The position numbers and the translations under genes were made by a program. DNA of 64,000 nucleotides from NCBI GenBank assembly GCA_023473425.1, contig JAMCYG010000021.1:16839-80838 (forward strand). The letters are read 5' to 3'. Origin of the DNA: Candidatus Martarchaeota archaeon. Its GTDB lineage: Archaea; Micrarchaeota; Micrarchaeia; Micrarchaeales; Micrarchaeaceae. The notes beneath the pieces are model-generated. The model was not told the origin of the DNA. It was given only the letters and a program-made list of their open reading frames with translations, and made no database searches. Positions 50,464 to 59,356 of the stretch are shown here, piece by piece (the stretch's first letter is position 1; each line of letters opens with the position of its first letter).

Positions 50464-50853
50464 TCAGATCGGCCTTGCCTGGGTCGATGCCGGCTTCCTG
50501 CTCTTTATTATCTTGACTCTGGCAGGAGTGACGAGCAGCTTTTCCGGGTCTATCTTGGCAATGTCGCCGTTTATCTTTCCAAGATGCTCCCTCAGCTTGT
50601 CTATTATCCCCTTGAGCGTCTGCGGCCTCTTCGCTATGTCGGATATGTTGAGCAGTATTATGTTCTTCTTGCCGAGCTCCTCCTCAATTACCTGAAGGTC
50701 GGATTCCTGCTGGAGATTTATCGGTTTCACGTAGAAGTCCGCAGGCTCATTCATGACGTCGACGTCCTCCATTTCGGCTGAACCCATGTACTCCTCTATG
50801 TCAAGGTCTTTGCCCGTACCGAGAGACTTGCCTAATCTATCGAAAATGCCCAT
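50464..50853 (-). CDS. sepF: SepF-like membrane anchor of FtsZ
   Basis: 129 residues. The N-terminus MGIFDRLGKSLG can form a membrane-binding amphipathic helix, followed by an acidic linker and the SepF domain (ADFYVKPINLQQESDLQVI, KKNIILLNISDIAKRPQTL, IKGIIDKLREHL, GDIAKIDPEKLLVTP). Archaeal SepF tethers FtsZ to the membrane. Three FtsZ genes are in the window, two of them about 3 kb upstream, so the division module is nearly clustered. Confidence 0.9.
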   Translation of the reverse strand: MGIFDRLGKSLGTGKDLDIEEYMGSAEMEDVDVMNEPADFYVKPINLQQESDLQVIEEELGKKNIILLNISDIAKRPQTLKGIIDKLREHLGKINGDIAKIDPEKLLVTPARVKIIKSRKPASTQARPI

Positions 50854-51013
50854 AATTTCACCTATGTCGCCCTTAGCTGTTTATCAGATGCGCATTATTA
50901 GTTTTTAATACTTTCCTTGAAATGCGAATTGGGGACGCGTAGCCGTTTATCGGCGTAAATATCCGGCATGCAAATGAAAGGTTAAAAATGGTTTCTACCA
51001 TTATATAAATGCA

Positions 51014-51382
51014 ATGGAGGTAAAAATCAAGCGCGTCTACGAGAAATACGACGTAATAGACGGCATGAGAATACTCATTGACCGGCTCTGGCCAAGAGGG
51101 GTTAGGCATGACGGTTCTAAGGTCGATCTCTGGCTTAAGGACGTTGCCCCTAGTACTGAACTCAGAAAATGGTTTTCCCACGATCCGAAGAAGTGGGTCG
51201 AATTTCAGAAAAGATACATAAAAGAGCTGGATGGCAATCCTGCTCTCGACAAGCTAATTGGTATAGCTAGGCAGAACGACACAATAACGCTATTGTACGC
51301 CACTACAGATACGGCGCATAACAGCGCCATAATACTGAAGCAGGTGCTCGAGAGCAGGCTGAGCCGTTCGGATAATGACTGA
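51014..51382 (+). CDS. DUF488 family protein
   Basis: 122 residues with the YeaO-like pattern: IKRVYEKYDVIDGMRILIDR, LWPRGVRHDGSKVDLWLKDV, APSTELRKWF, KWVEFQKRYIKEL and TITLLYATTD. The family's biochemical function is not established. The start ATG 51014 follows an AT-rich TATA-like stretch (CATTATATAA, about 50999-51008), so the mRNA may be leaderless. Confidence 0.88.
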   Translation: MEVKIKRVYEKYDVIDGMRILIDRLWPRGVRHDGSKVDLWLKDVAPSTELRKWFSHDPKKWVEFQKRYIKELDGNPALDKLIGIARQNDTITLLYATTDTAHNSAIILKQVLESRLSRSDND

Positions 51383-51408
51383 TATCCATAAAACAAAACG
51401 GTGCGGGC

Positions 51409-51780
51409 TTGCATTACATAATCCTGGACACGAGCTCAATACTATTCGCTGCTGCCAACAAGAAAGATGCGTTCAAGGCCATAGAGGCCAAGTTTCCGAA
51501 CTGCAAGATAATGATATCCACCGGCGTGCTGCGTGAGCTGCGCGGCATATCTTCCAACGCTGGCAGGAGAGGCGCGGCCGCTAAGTTATCGCTGGAGATG
51601 TTAGGATATAAAAAGGTTAATGTAGATAATGTATCTGGCAATGTTGACAGCTGGATTTCAAGGAAGGCATCTTCTCCAGGCGTTCGCGCCATCGTCACAA
51701 ACGACGATCAACTTGCCAGGAAGCTTAGGGGAGGCGGGGCTGCCGTCTTCAAGATTTCGAGGGAAGGATTCCTGAGATGA
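51409..51780 (+). CDS. PIN-domain ribonuclease (Fcf1/Nob1-like neighbour of rpoE)
   Basis: 123 residues; acidic metal-binding residues in ILDTSSI (Asp7), VLRELRG (Glu43) and TNDDQLARKL (Asp98/99). It starts at TTG 51409 with GGTG 5 nt upstream. In many archaea a PIN protein of this type lies upstream of rpoE and spt4, as here, which suggests an RNA-processing role instead of a toxin. No antitoxin gene is adjacent. Confidence 0.88.
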   Translation: MHYIILDTSSILFAAANKKDAFKAIEAKFPNCKIMISTGVLRELRGISSNAGRRGAAAKLSLEMLGYKKVNVDNVSGNVDSWISRKASSPGVRAIVTNDDQLARKLRGGGAAVFKISREGFLR

Positions 51781-51800
51781 GCTGAAAATAGAGGGATAAC

Positions 51801-52397
51801 ATGTATATGGTGCACACGATAAAGGACACGTTCAAGATGAGTCCGGAGTATTTCGACCAGAACATAGAGGAAGTAGCCGTCAAGATACTGAGGGGGAAGT
51901 ATGAGGGCACCATAGACAAGGATCTAGGCGTTATAGTGGTCATATTTAATGTGAGAAATATAAGCGACGGTGCAATATTGCCCGGGGATCCTGCCACCCA
52001 CCATGATGTGGAGTTCGATGCTCTGACCTACATGCCGCAGGTCGATGAAGTCGTAGAGGGCAAGGTAACCGACCTGGTGGACTTCGGTGCATTCGTGCGC
52101 ATAGGGCCGATGGAAGGCCTCGTCCATGTTTCGCAGATAGCCGGCGAGTACATATCGCTCAACAGGAAGATACCTGCGTTCGTTTCAAAGCAGGGCAGCA
52201 GATCGCTCAAGAAAGGAGACTTGGTATATGCGAAAGTGTCCACAGTCAGCATGAAGAACTCAATAAAAGACTCCAAGATCGCCCTCACCATGAAGCCGGA
52301 AGGGCTCGGCAAGGTCGATTGGATAGGCATGCCTGCGCCGAAGCAGCGCATGGTCAGGAAGGGCTCTGGCTCTAAGAGGAACCAGAGAAGGATGTAA
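51801..52397 (+). CDS. rpoE: RNA polymerase subunit E' (Rpb7-like)
   Basis: Stalk subunit, 198 residues. N-terminal RNP-like domain (FKMSPEYFDQNIEEVAVKIL), then an S1 domain (GKVTDLVDFGAFVRIGPMEG, LVHVSQIA). It ends with a basic tail (KGSGSKRNQRRM) slightly longer than usual. It binds RNA and supports initiation with its partner subunit F. It precedes spt4 by 15 nt. Confidence 0.95.
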   Translation: MYMVHTIKDTFKMSPEYFDQNIEEVAVKILRGKYEGTIDKDLGVIVVIFNVRNISDGAILPGDPATHHDVEFDALTYMPQVDEVVEGKVTDLVDFGAFVRIGPMEGLVHVSQIAGEYISLNRKIPAFVSKQGSRSLKKGDLVYAKVSTVSMKNSIKDSKIALTMKPEGLGKVDWIGMPAPKQRMVRKGSGSKRNQRRM

Positions 52398-52412
52398 GGA
52401 TAGGTGATATGA

Positions 52413-52607
52413 ATGCCAGAGGAAAAAGCCTGCAAGGCATGTAGGATGATAATAAGCCACGGGGACGTGTGCCCGCTGTGCGGCTCCACAGACCTGACTA
52501 ACAAGTGGAACGGTTACATAATACTGTTTAACCCTGAGAAGTCCTACGTCGCCAAGAAGCTCGGATTAAAAGTTAACAGTGTCTTCGCGCTGAACATAAA
52601 GGAATGA
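52413..52607 (+). CDS. spt4: Transcription elongation factor Spt4 (RpoE'')
   Basis: 64-residue zinc protein that pairs with Spt5 for transcription processivity. Zinc ligands Cys7, Cys10, Cys20, Cys23 (ACKACRMI, DVCPLCGST), then NKWNGYIILFNPEKS and SVFALNIKE. Start ATG 52413 with GGTG 6 nt upstream. Last gene of the PIN-rpoE-spt4 operon. Confidence 0.94.
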   Translation: MPEEKACKACRMIISHGDVCPLCGSTDLTNKWNGYIILFNPEKSYVAKKLGLKVNSVFALNIKE

Positions 52608-52624
52608 AATGCGAAAGATAAAAG

Positions 52625-52649
52625 GGTGAGCGGCTCATACCGCCCGCAC
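52625..52649. terminator. Hairpin between convergent spt4 and FKBP genes
   Basis: GCGG-CTCATA-CCGC (52630-52643) with imperfect outer pairs, followed on the plus strand by the T-rich run ATTTTTCTTCTTTT. A good candidate for the end of the spt4 operon. Confidence 0.45.
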
Positions 52650-53363
52650 TCATTTTTCTTCTTTTCCTTCTTTCTCTTCCGTCTTTTCTACAGCCTTCTC
52701 GTATTCCTCCTTCACATTTACCTTGCTTATTCCATCTATGTAGGAGAACGATGCAGCAATCACATTTGCCCTGCCTATAAAGTAGTCTATGTTCTTGCTG
52801 ACCTTTGCGCCATACTCTAGAGTGGCGCTGCTGCCAGATACGCTAATGCCCGTCGGCTCTGCTGCATACGTCCTGCCAAGAGCTGCTATCTTGTCCTCAG
52901 GTTTGTCAAGCTTGCGAACCACCTTTACCTCATACTCTACTGTATGGCCTGCAAGCTCGTGGTTCAAGTCTACTACCACTCTGCCAGAATTGACACTCTT
53001 GACTATCGCATGGGCATCTTCTAGGTCGACATGCATGCCCGGATACGGGTTTATATTCCTTGCCTTGAACTCAGAAAGCGGCATAACTCGTACAAGATCC
53101 TCCTGCCTGACTCCGAACGCATCCTCGGGGCCGAATGTGAATCTCTTTGTCGAGTTGAGCTCCATCTTGCGAAGTTCACGGTCGAGGCCGCTTATTATGC
53201 TGTGCGTCCCGAGTATGACCAAGGCGGGCCCATACCTTATATCCTTGTTGTAGGCGCCTGCATCCTTGGCATGCTGCTCTGACGTTGTGGATATGAGGGA
53301 ATCGCCCTCCTTATCCCATGTATCATACTCTATTTCCAAAAAGTCCCTATCGTTGAAAGGCAT
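52650..53363 (-). CDS. FKBP-type peptidyl-prolyl isomerase (SlyD-like)
   Basis: Cytoplasmic prolyl isomerase and chaperone, 237 residues. FKBP domain with inserted flap: FLEIEYDTWDKEGDSLIST, GPALVILGTHSIISGLDREL, RFTFGPEDAFGVR and DLNHELAGHTVEYEVKVV. The C-terminal half adds a domain seen in archaeal long FKBPs and ends in a Lys/Glu tail. Start ATG 53363 has AGTG 5 nt upstream. Confidence 0.93.
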   Translation of the reverse strand: MPFNDRDFLEIEYDTWDKEGDSLISTTSEQHAKDAGAYNKDIRYGPALVILGTHSIISGLDRELRKMELNSTKRFTFGPEDAFGVRQEDLVRVMPLSEFKARNINPYPGMHVDLEDAHAIVKSVNSGRVVVDLNHELAGHTVEYEVKVVRKLDKPEDKIAALGRTYAAEPTGISVSGSSATLEYGAKVSKNIDYFIGRANVIAASFSYIDGISKVNVKEEYEKAVEKTEEKEGKEEK

Positions 53364-53507
53364 TGTATCACTCTATATGCTGTTCCTCTGCCTGATGACC
53401 AGAAACAGAATAGAATTAAAAATGGGAGGCAATAAATATATATTGCTTGCATTATGCATTGCCTCCAAGCGGCCTGCAGGCCGCTGCAGAGCAAGTCAGT
53501 GCTTTAT

Positions 53508-54125
53508 ATGGAAAACTCAAAGAAAAAAAGGATCATACTGCTCGGCGGGTCGCTCTTCGTAGCATTCATGTTCATAACTTCGATAGGCGGATTCGGAAAC
53601 AACAACTCGGGCACGCAGTCTACCACAACAATATCTGCGTCTTCCGGCACATATCACGTGCAGGGCTATGTCAATGCAACAATATCTGGATATTCGCAGG
53701 ATGTATATCTGAACACCACGAATCTCTCGTCAGCAGGCAATACCACAGTCGAATCGCTTCTGCAGTCGATGGAGAACAATGGCACGATATCAAACTATAT
53801 AACAGAGCCAGGCGGCTTCTACGCATACATGTCTACGGCTACCCCATATACACTGCAGGAATACCTGAATAAGATTAATGAGACTAGGAACGCTACTGTG
53901 GTGGCACAGGCGATGGTAAAGCTGCCCACCGCGATGAATCTCACATATTACTCCAACAGGCTTTACGTTGTGTCACCTTCGGCCCTTCAGCCAGTCGCGC
54001 TTTCGCCGCTGCCGCCGCCGAATTCTTCAATAAGGCTATTCGTTTCTGCATTGGTTGTACCTGGTAGCACCGGATTCCTGGTGTACAATAACGGCACATA
54101 CCAGATGGAGCTGCAGAAGGCATGA
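53508..54125 (+). CDS. Membrane-anchored extracellular protein, unknown, 205 aa
   Basis: Basic start (MENSKKKR), one hydrophobic helix (IILLGGSLFVAFMFITSI) and a Ser/Thr/Asn-rich extracellular domain with several N-glycosylation-type sites (NAT, NTT, NGT, NET). No family recognised. I placed the start at the ATG at 53508; an in-frame TTG/ATG region upstream lacks a signal-like sequence. It lies 37 nt before gltX on the same strand. Confidence 0.7.
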   Translation: MENSKKKRIILLGGSLFVAFMFITSIGGFGNNNSGTQSTTTISASSGTYHVQGYVNATISGYSQDVYLNTTNLSSAGNTTVESLLQSMENNGTISNYITEPGGFYAYMSTATPYTLQEYLNKINETRNATVVAQAMVKLPTAMNLTYYSNRLYVVSPSALQPVALSPLPPPNSSIRLFVSALVVPGSTGFLVYNNGTYQMELQKA

Positions 54126-54162
54126 CACTCAAGTTTACCAATATATTGCAGCATTCGATTAA

Positions 54163-55407
54163 ATGGCGTTGAATATGTCGGAAGCCGAAGACAAGATTGC
54201 CGAAGCCGCAAAGAAGTTTGCGCTGAAGAACGCACGCGATTACGGTACAGCACAAGCATCTATAGTAATAAACAAGATATTCGCGGAGATACCGGATGCA
54301 AAGAAGCTCGGCTTTAAAGCCCTGAAAGCCATAGTCGACAGGGTGGTGGGCGAGGTGAACTCCCTCTCGAAGGAAGAGATAGAGGCTGAGGCTGGCAAGT
54401 ATGTCTTTCCAGAGAAGGAGCAAAGGGAGGGCCTTCCGGACCTCCCATGGGCTGATGCCGGCACCTCTGCCAACACTAGATTTGCGCCCAACCCGAGCGG
54501 CTACCTGACTATCGGCCATTCCAAGATTGCCATCCTGTGCGACGAGTATTCAAAGAAATATCCGGGCAAATTCTTCGTCAGGTTTGAGGATACGGATCCG
54601 AAGACTAAGGAGCCGAAGATCGAGGCATATAAGGCCATCGTAGATGATCTCGAATGGCTCGGATGCAAGATAGCCGGCATATTCAAGCAGAGCGACCGCC
54701 TCGAAATATATTACAAGTATGCGAAGCAGCTCCTCGAATCCGGCAAGGCATATGTATGCACCTGCACAAGAGAAGAGATGCAGAGAAATAGGAAAGAAGG
54801 GATAAGCTGCGCATGCCGCAGTGCTAGCGCGGAGGAGAATCTCAGTAGATGGGAGAAGATGCAGTCCGTTTTTAAGGAGGGCGAAGCTGTGGTAAGGATG
54901 AAGACAGACATGCAGCACCCGAATCCATCTGTAAGAGATTGGCTGATGCTCAGGATTATAGACAAGAGCCATCCGCTCACTGGCAACAAGTATAGGATAT
55001 GGCCCCTCTACAACTTCTCTGTTGTGATAGACGACCACGACATGGGAATAAATCTAGTGATAAGGGGCAAGGAGCACGAGATGAATAGCACGAAGCAGAA
55101 GTACCTCTACGACGCTTTGGGCTGGGAGCAGCCACATACCCTTGACATTGGAATACTCAAACCCTCAAAGGATATATCGCACAAGTCGGACATAAAGAAA
55201 GCCATACAAGAGGGGAGGCTGACTGGATGGGACGACCCACGCGCTCCGACCGTTGCGGGATTCAGGAAGAGGGGCATATTGCCCGGTGCGATAAGGGAGT
55301 ACGTAATTAGTTCTGGGATAGGCAAGAACGATTCCTATCTCGACATAAAGAAGCTCGAAGCAATAAACAGAAAGCTGAGAGCCGATGCAGGTGTGGACGC
55401 TAAATAA
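54163..55407 (+). CDS. gltX: Glutamyl-tRNA synthetase lacking the anticodon-binding barrel
   Basis: Class I synthetase, 414 residues. It has the archaeal N-terminal helical region (EEEIEAEAGKYVF-type), the catalytic core with NPSGYLTIGHSK (HIGH), RFEDTDP, and the second active-site loop DISHKSDIKKAI. It stops at KKLEAINRKLRADAGVDAK, just where the two beta-barrels that read the anticodon should begin (normal archaeal length about 550-580). The stop is followed at once by a convergent gene, so no remainder lies downstream. It may be a genuinely minimal enzyme, or the barrel may be encoded elsewhere. Confidence 0.93.
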   Translation: MALNMSEAEDKIAEAAKKFALKNARDYGTAQASIVINKIFAEIPDAKKLGFKALKAIVDRVVGEVNSLSKEEIEAEAGKYVFPEKEQREGLPDLPWADAGTSANTRFAPNPSGYLTIGHSKIAILCDEYSKKYPGKFFVRFEDTDPKTKEPKIEAYKAIVDDLEWLGCKIAGIFKQSDRLEIYYKYAKQLLESGKAYVCTCTREEMQRNRKEGISCACRSASAEENLSRWEKMQSVFKEGEAVVRMKTDMQHPNPSVRDWLMLRIIDKSHPLTGNKYRIWPLYNFSVVIDDHDMGINLVIRGKEHEMNSTKQKYLYDALGWEQPHTLDIGILKPSKDISHKSDIKKAIQEGRLTGWDDPRAPTVAGFRKRGILPGAIREYVISSGIGKNDSYLDIKKLEAINRKLRADAGVDAK

Positions 55408-56233
55408 AGCTCTTTTCGAACTTCTCAAGCTCATCCTGCAGCAGATCTATGCTGCCTATATGCACGACTTTACTTACTTCACTAATTATATGCTTTGTGC
55501 CTTCCATGTCGCCTCTCTTTAGCGTTGCAAGCGCATAGTAAAACATAGCGTTGGCAGAGAAGTTCTCCATTACCAGCATTTCCGTAGCGTCCTTATCGAG
55601 CGCCATATAGTCGCGGGTGGCCGCATCATGCATCATCTTCGCGTACGCGGCAAGATATGCATTGCCAGACTTGCCCACTAGAGTCAATGCACTTTTTGCG
55701 GCCCTCTGGTTACCCATCTTGGTATAGCACAGAAATAGAAGGTATGCTGTACCTGGGGTAAGTCCGGATGCTATTGCAGCGTTGCATACATTTATGGCTT
55801 TGGAGAGAAGCAGTTTCGCATTGCTGACCAGTAAGGCGCCTTTGCTCCTGTATGCGATGTTCTCTTCCATGAATCCCTCCCTATCATACCTTATCTGCGC
55901 AATTGCGGCGTTCGATTGCTTTATACGCACAAGGCTTTCCGCATATAGGAATCCAGGGTCATGGTATTTTGCGAATGCATCCTCATACAACTTCGCAGCT
56001 CCATCAAAATCGCCTTTTCCCATGGAGCCCTTGATCGACATGATAGTCTGGAACAGCTCTGCATTCCTCTCAGAGAAGGTAGCCTTATCCTGCTCTATCG
56101 GCATCTCGCATGTCGAGCATATGCCTCTTCTGTTGATCGTGATGGTCTCAGTGCCGCAGTATCCGCAAAACAGGTTCACACCGGAAGACTTCGCGGACTT
56201 TAGCGCGGATGTCAATCCTCCAAGTTTGGCCAT
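55400..56233 (-). CDS. Zinc-finger protein with TPR-like helical repeats, unknown
   Basis: 277 residues. One N-terminal zinc knuckle (Cys23, Cys26, Cys39, Cys42: FCGYCG, ICSTCE), then helices in TPR-like order (MGKGDFDGAAKLYEDAFAKY, GFLYAESLVRIKQSNAA, TAYLLFLCYTKMGNQRAAK, ANAMFYYALATLKRGDMEG). Likely a protein-binding scaffold. It overlaps the convergent gltX stop by 8 nt. Function unknown. Confidence 0.8.
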   Translation of the reverse strand: MAKLGGLTSALKSAKSSGVNLFCGYCGTETITINRRGICSTCEMPIEQDKATFSERNAELFQTIMSIKGSMGKGDFDGAAKLYEDAFAKYHDPGFLYAESLVRIKQSNAAIAQIRYDREGFMEENIAYRSKGALLVSNAKLLLSKAINVCNAAIASGLTPGTAYLLFLCYTKMGNQRAAKSALTLVGKSGNAYLAAYAKMMHDAATRDYMALDKDATEMLVMENFSANAMFYYALATLKRGDMEGTKHIISEVSKVVHIGSIDLLQDELEKFEKSFI

Positions 56234-56286
56234 ATCAATCAGTTTTAAGCTTCACTCTAAATCCTTTTCTATCCTATTTGGGACCG

Positions 56287-56946
56287 TCATTTCTTCCTCA
56301 TTACCATGAAGAGGTGCATCTCGTCATATGGCTCGAGCCTGATGGTCTCTACCACTTCAAACGTGTCCGACACCTCTGCCTTTACTTCGTCGAAGACGTC
56401 CTCTGGCTTCCTAGATATATCTATGCTCTGCGACTTTATTGCGAAGTATGCATAGCCTCCTTCCTTCAGGAATGCCGCGTTCTTCTTTATTATTCCTGCT
56501 TGCTCCTTTGCAGACACATCCTGATACAATACGTCGCATTGATGCACCATGTCTCTGTAATTTTCTATGTATCTTGCATCGGCGAGTATAGGCAGCATGT
56601 TCTTCCTGATTGAGCACACTTCTATTAGGCTTCTCATGTTCCTCTCCGAGAGCTCCACACAGTACACTCTCCCCTCATTTCCTACTATATCGCTTACGTG
56701 GCTAGATGTCGTTCCTGTTGCCGCGCCGAGATATAGGACAGAATCTCCGCTCCTGATGTGCATATTCTTCATTCCGTTGAGGATAGCCGCAGACAGCTTG
56801 CTCCTGTAGGGATTCCATGACCTGTACTCAACACCTTCCATCTCGAAGAGCTCCTCGCCATATACCTTGTGCCTTTTGGCTAGGTTTACAGTCAGCACTT
56901 TCCCATCATAGATGTATACCCCGTCGAATAGCTTTTTCGGCTGCAT
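56287..56946 (-). CDS. flpA: Fibrillarin, C/D-RNP 2'-O-methyltransferase
   Basis: Methylates RNA sites chosen by C/D guide RNAs. 219 residues from ATG 56946, which follows GGAGGT. Fibrillarin pattern: VYIYDGKVLTVNLAKRHKVY, EYRSWNPYRSKLSAAI and SAM site VLYLGAATGTTSSHVSDIV. Catalytic-region residues fall in LADARYIENY and VLYQDVSAKEQAGI. The in-frame stretch to 57153 is not family-like. Nop5, usually adjacent in archaea, is not in the window; L7Ae (5.3 kb) and a guide RNA (8.9 kb) are. Confidence 0.94.
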   Translation of the reverse strand: MQPKKLFDGVYIYDGKVLTVNLAKRHKVYGEELFEMEGVEYRSWNPYRSKLSAAILNGMKNMHIRSGDSVLYLGAATGTTSSHVSDIVGNEGRVYCVELSERNMRSLIEVCSIRKNMLPILADARYIENYRDMVHQCDVLYQDVSAKEQAGIIKKNAAFLKEGGYAYFAIKSQSIDISRKPEDVFDEVKAEVSDTFEVVETIRLEPYDEMHLFMVMRKK

Positions 56947-57056
56947 GTTACCTCCAATTGTGCATGGATTATCCAGAACGGTTCCGAATACTACAGAGAT
57001 ATTAATAGATTTCCGAATATAAATATATCTAGTCGAATATAATTCCGGCGGTGTAC

Positions 57057-59294
57057 ATGGCTGACAATCTAGTGCTGCAGAAGCTCTTTGACGAGTTGCT
57101 TCCGATAGCCAACAGTGGTTCCGACAAGGTAGACATTTCAGCCAGGTTCTCATTGCTGATAAAAGACTTCTTTGGGCTTGACCACGCAGCTATGGGTGCA
57201 GTCAGCGGCTCAACCACAAGCACGCTTACTAACTACCTGGTGAACACCAAGAAACCATATATTGACAACCAGCTGAGCGAGTACTCCTCTTTTCCGGAGC
57301 TAATAAACAGGCACGCGCAGGGCTATGGCAGCTGCGCCATGGTTCCAGTAATGGCGAATGGAAGGGTGACGCATACCCTTGAGCTATGCTCAAAGATGCA
57401 GGACAGGTTCAGCCAGGACATGGTTGATAGCATATACATCGCGGCGCATCTAGTCGGCTACGCAATAAACTACAAGTCGGAAGCAGCTAGGAACCTCAGC
57501 TTAGCGGAGTACTTCAATGCATCATTTGACGGCGCAGGAATGCAGGTTCTTGCATCTCAGGCCAACAAGGTAGTGAAGGCGAACGCCAGAGCCCGCAAAG
57601 ACTTCCCGGAGCTGAATAATGGCTTCTCCGACGTGAAGAAGATATTTGGAATAGATTTTCAGGAGGTTGAGGCTGAGAAGAGGAAGGCATATGCACTGAG
57701 CATCGAAGTGCTCGGAAGGATGCGGAAGTACTCGGCCATAGCTACCCTGGTCAACAAATCGCTTATGCACATAAGCATAGCAGATATAACTGACACTGAA
57801 ACCCTGAGAAGCCTGCAGAGGCTGATAGGCAGCAGCAACGACGTAACAATCGCATCAATCAACAGCAGCATGTCAATCACCGGCGCATCGGACAATTTCG
57901 AGCACATTTTCGGATACACACCGCAGATGCTTGAAGGGATAAACTTCGTGAACCTGGTCAAAGAGCCTGATCGTGCCAGAGTGAAAGCAGCCCTGAAGGA
58001 GCTGCTCGCTAATGACTCAGGAAGCACATCGCTATACGCTGAAATAGTGTCAAACAGCACTATGCCAATCTACTCTAAGCTAATAGTTATGAGATCCGAG
58101 GGCGGAGCCATGCTGCTGATAGCCAGGGCCGACAGCGAAAAGTACCTCGAAGCGGTCACTGATGGCCTGTATGGCTTTCTGGAGAGCACTTCAGACATAG
58201 CAATAATATCCACCGACATCGGCTATATAGACAGCTGCAACATGCCTGCAGAGAGCGTTTTGGGATATGCGAAGGAGGATCTGGTCGGCAAGGAGCTGAG
58301 GACAATATATGAGGACGAAAAGGTGCTTGACAGAGACCTGTCATATGCAAAACGCTTCGGGAAGGTCGACAACTCTTATGTGAACGTAAAGAGGAAAGAT
58401 GGAGAGAGTGTCCCGGCCACGCACTCGATAAGGCTGTTCAAGAAAGCCGACGGCAGTGTCAGCTACATAATACTTGTTAAGGAGCTTCTCACGAAAAGGA
58501 TGCTTAGCGACCTAGAGATGAAGCTGAAGAACAGTCAGAATGAGCTTGCAAAGCTGAAGAGCGTAGGAGACCTCAAGTCACAATTCATCTATAACATATC
58601 GCACGAGCTCAAGACTCCTCTTACCAACATAGAGGGATTTGCAAAGCTGATACGGAACGGGGAATTCGGAGAGCTGAGCTCGGAGCAGAAGGAGTACCTG
58701 AGCACGATAATAGATGAGTCTGCTAGGTTGATGCTCATAATACAGCAGGTCCTGGACGCCGCAAAACTGGAGTCGAACAAGGTGAAGCTCGACATACGCG
58801 AGATTAATCTCCGTGACTTGTACGAAAACCCAACCATAAAGTCGTTAGAGGAAGCCGCTATCAACAAGGGGCTTGAATTCAAATGGAACGTTGACTACGA
58901 TGTGCCGCCGATCATGGCTGACCCGAACAGGCTCATACAGGTGTTTGTAAACCTGATAGGGAACTCCATAAAATTTACAGACAAGGGCGGCATAACGGTA
59001 CACATATTCAGGAAGACGAGAAAGAGCATAGAGTTTGATGTTATCGATACTGGCATAGGCATCAGCCCTGAAGACAAGAGAAGGCTGTTCAGGGAATTCT
59101 ACCAAGCCCCAAAGAAGGAGCTGGTCATGCAGCCTGGGGCAGGCACGGGTCTGGGGCTCTCGATAACAAGGGAGATACTCTCATTGCACCACGGCAAGAT
59201 AAGGGTCGATTCAGAGCCGGGCAAGGGGAGCAAGTTCTACTTCATACTGCCTGTTGCATACAAGCAGAGGAGATCAAAAGCCGCAGCAAAATGA
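57057..59294 (+). CDS. Cytoplasmic sensor histidine kinase (GAF-PAS-PAS-HisKA-HATPase)
   Basis: 745 residues, no membrane segment. Order: N-terminal GAF-like domain (about 15-145), helical linker, two PAS domains (about 265-370 and 375-480; GYTPQMLEGINFVNLV and GYAKEDLVGKELRTIY), coiled coil, then HisKA with phospho-acceptor His516 in NISHELKTPLTNIEGFAK. The ATPase domain has N box NLIGNSIKF, G1 DTGIGIS and G2 GAGTGLGLS. It would sense an internal signal such as redox or a small ligand. A response regulator lies 62 nt downstream. Full two-component systems are rare in reduced DPANN genomes. Confidence 0.95.
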   Translation: MADNLVLQKLFDELLPIANSGSDKVDISARFSLLIKDFFGLDHAAMGAVSGSTTSTLTNYLVNTKKPYIDNQLSEYSSFPELINRHAQGYGSCAMVPVMANGRVTHTLELCSKMQDRFSQDMVDSIYIAAHLVGYAINYKSEAARNLSLAEYFNASFDGAGMQVLASQANKVVKANARARKDFPELNNGFSDVKKIFGIDFQEVEAEKRKAYALSIEVLGRMRKYSAIATLVNKSLMHISIADITDTETLRSLQRLIGSSNDVTIASINSSMSITGASDNFEHIFGYTPQMLEGINFVNLVKEPDRARVKAALKELLANDSGSTSLYAEIVSNSTMPIYSKLIVMRSEGGAMLLIARADSEKYLEAVTDGLYGFLESTSDIAIISTDIGYIDSCNMPAESVLGYAKEDLVGKELRTIYEDEKVLDRDLSYAKRFGKVDNSYVNVKRKDGESVPATHSIRLFKKADGSVSYIILVKELLTKRMLSDLEMKLKNSQNELAKLKSVGDLKSQFIYNISHELKTPLTNIEGFAKLIRNGEFGELSSEQKEYLSTIIDESARLMLIIQQVLDAAKLESNKVKLDIREINLRDLYENPTIKSLEEAAINKGLEFKWNVDYDVPPIMADPNRLIQVFVNLIGNSIKFTDKGGITVHIFRKTRKSIEFDVIDTGIGISPEDKRRLFREFYQAPKKELVMQPGAGTGLGLSITREILSLHHGKIRVDSEPGKGSKFYFILPVAYKQRRSKAAAK

Positions 59295-59356
59295 GCCGAT
59301 CGGAAGCCTCTGCAAAAGCATATTATTCTTCTTTCACAAATAGGTCTGGTGACCAA

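Noticed and set aside
51409-51780. VapC toxin of a toxin-antitoxin pair
   Set aside because: There is no antitoxin gene adjacent, and the PIN-rpoE-spt4 order is a conserved archaeal housekeeping arrangement.
56947-57153. N-terminal extension of fibrillarin
   Set aside because: It covers the divergent promoter region, is Cys/Arg-rich unlike the family, and ATG 56946 has a strong GGAGGT site.
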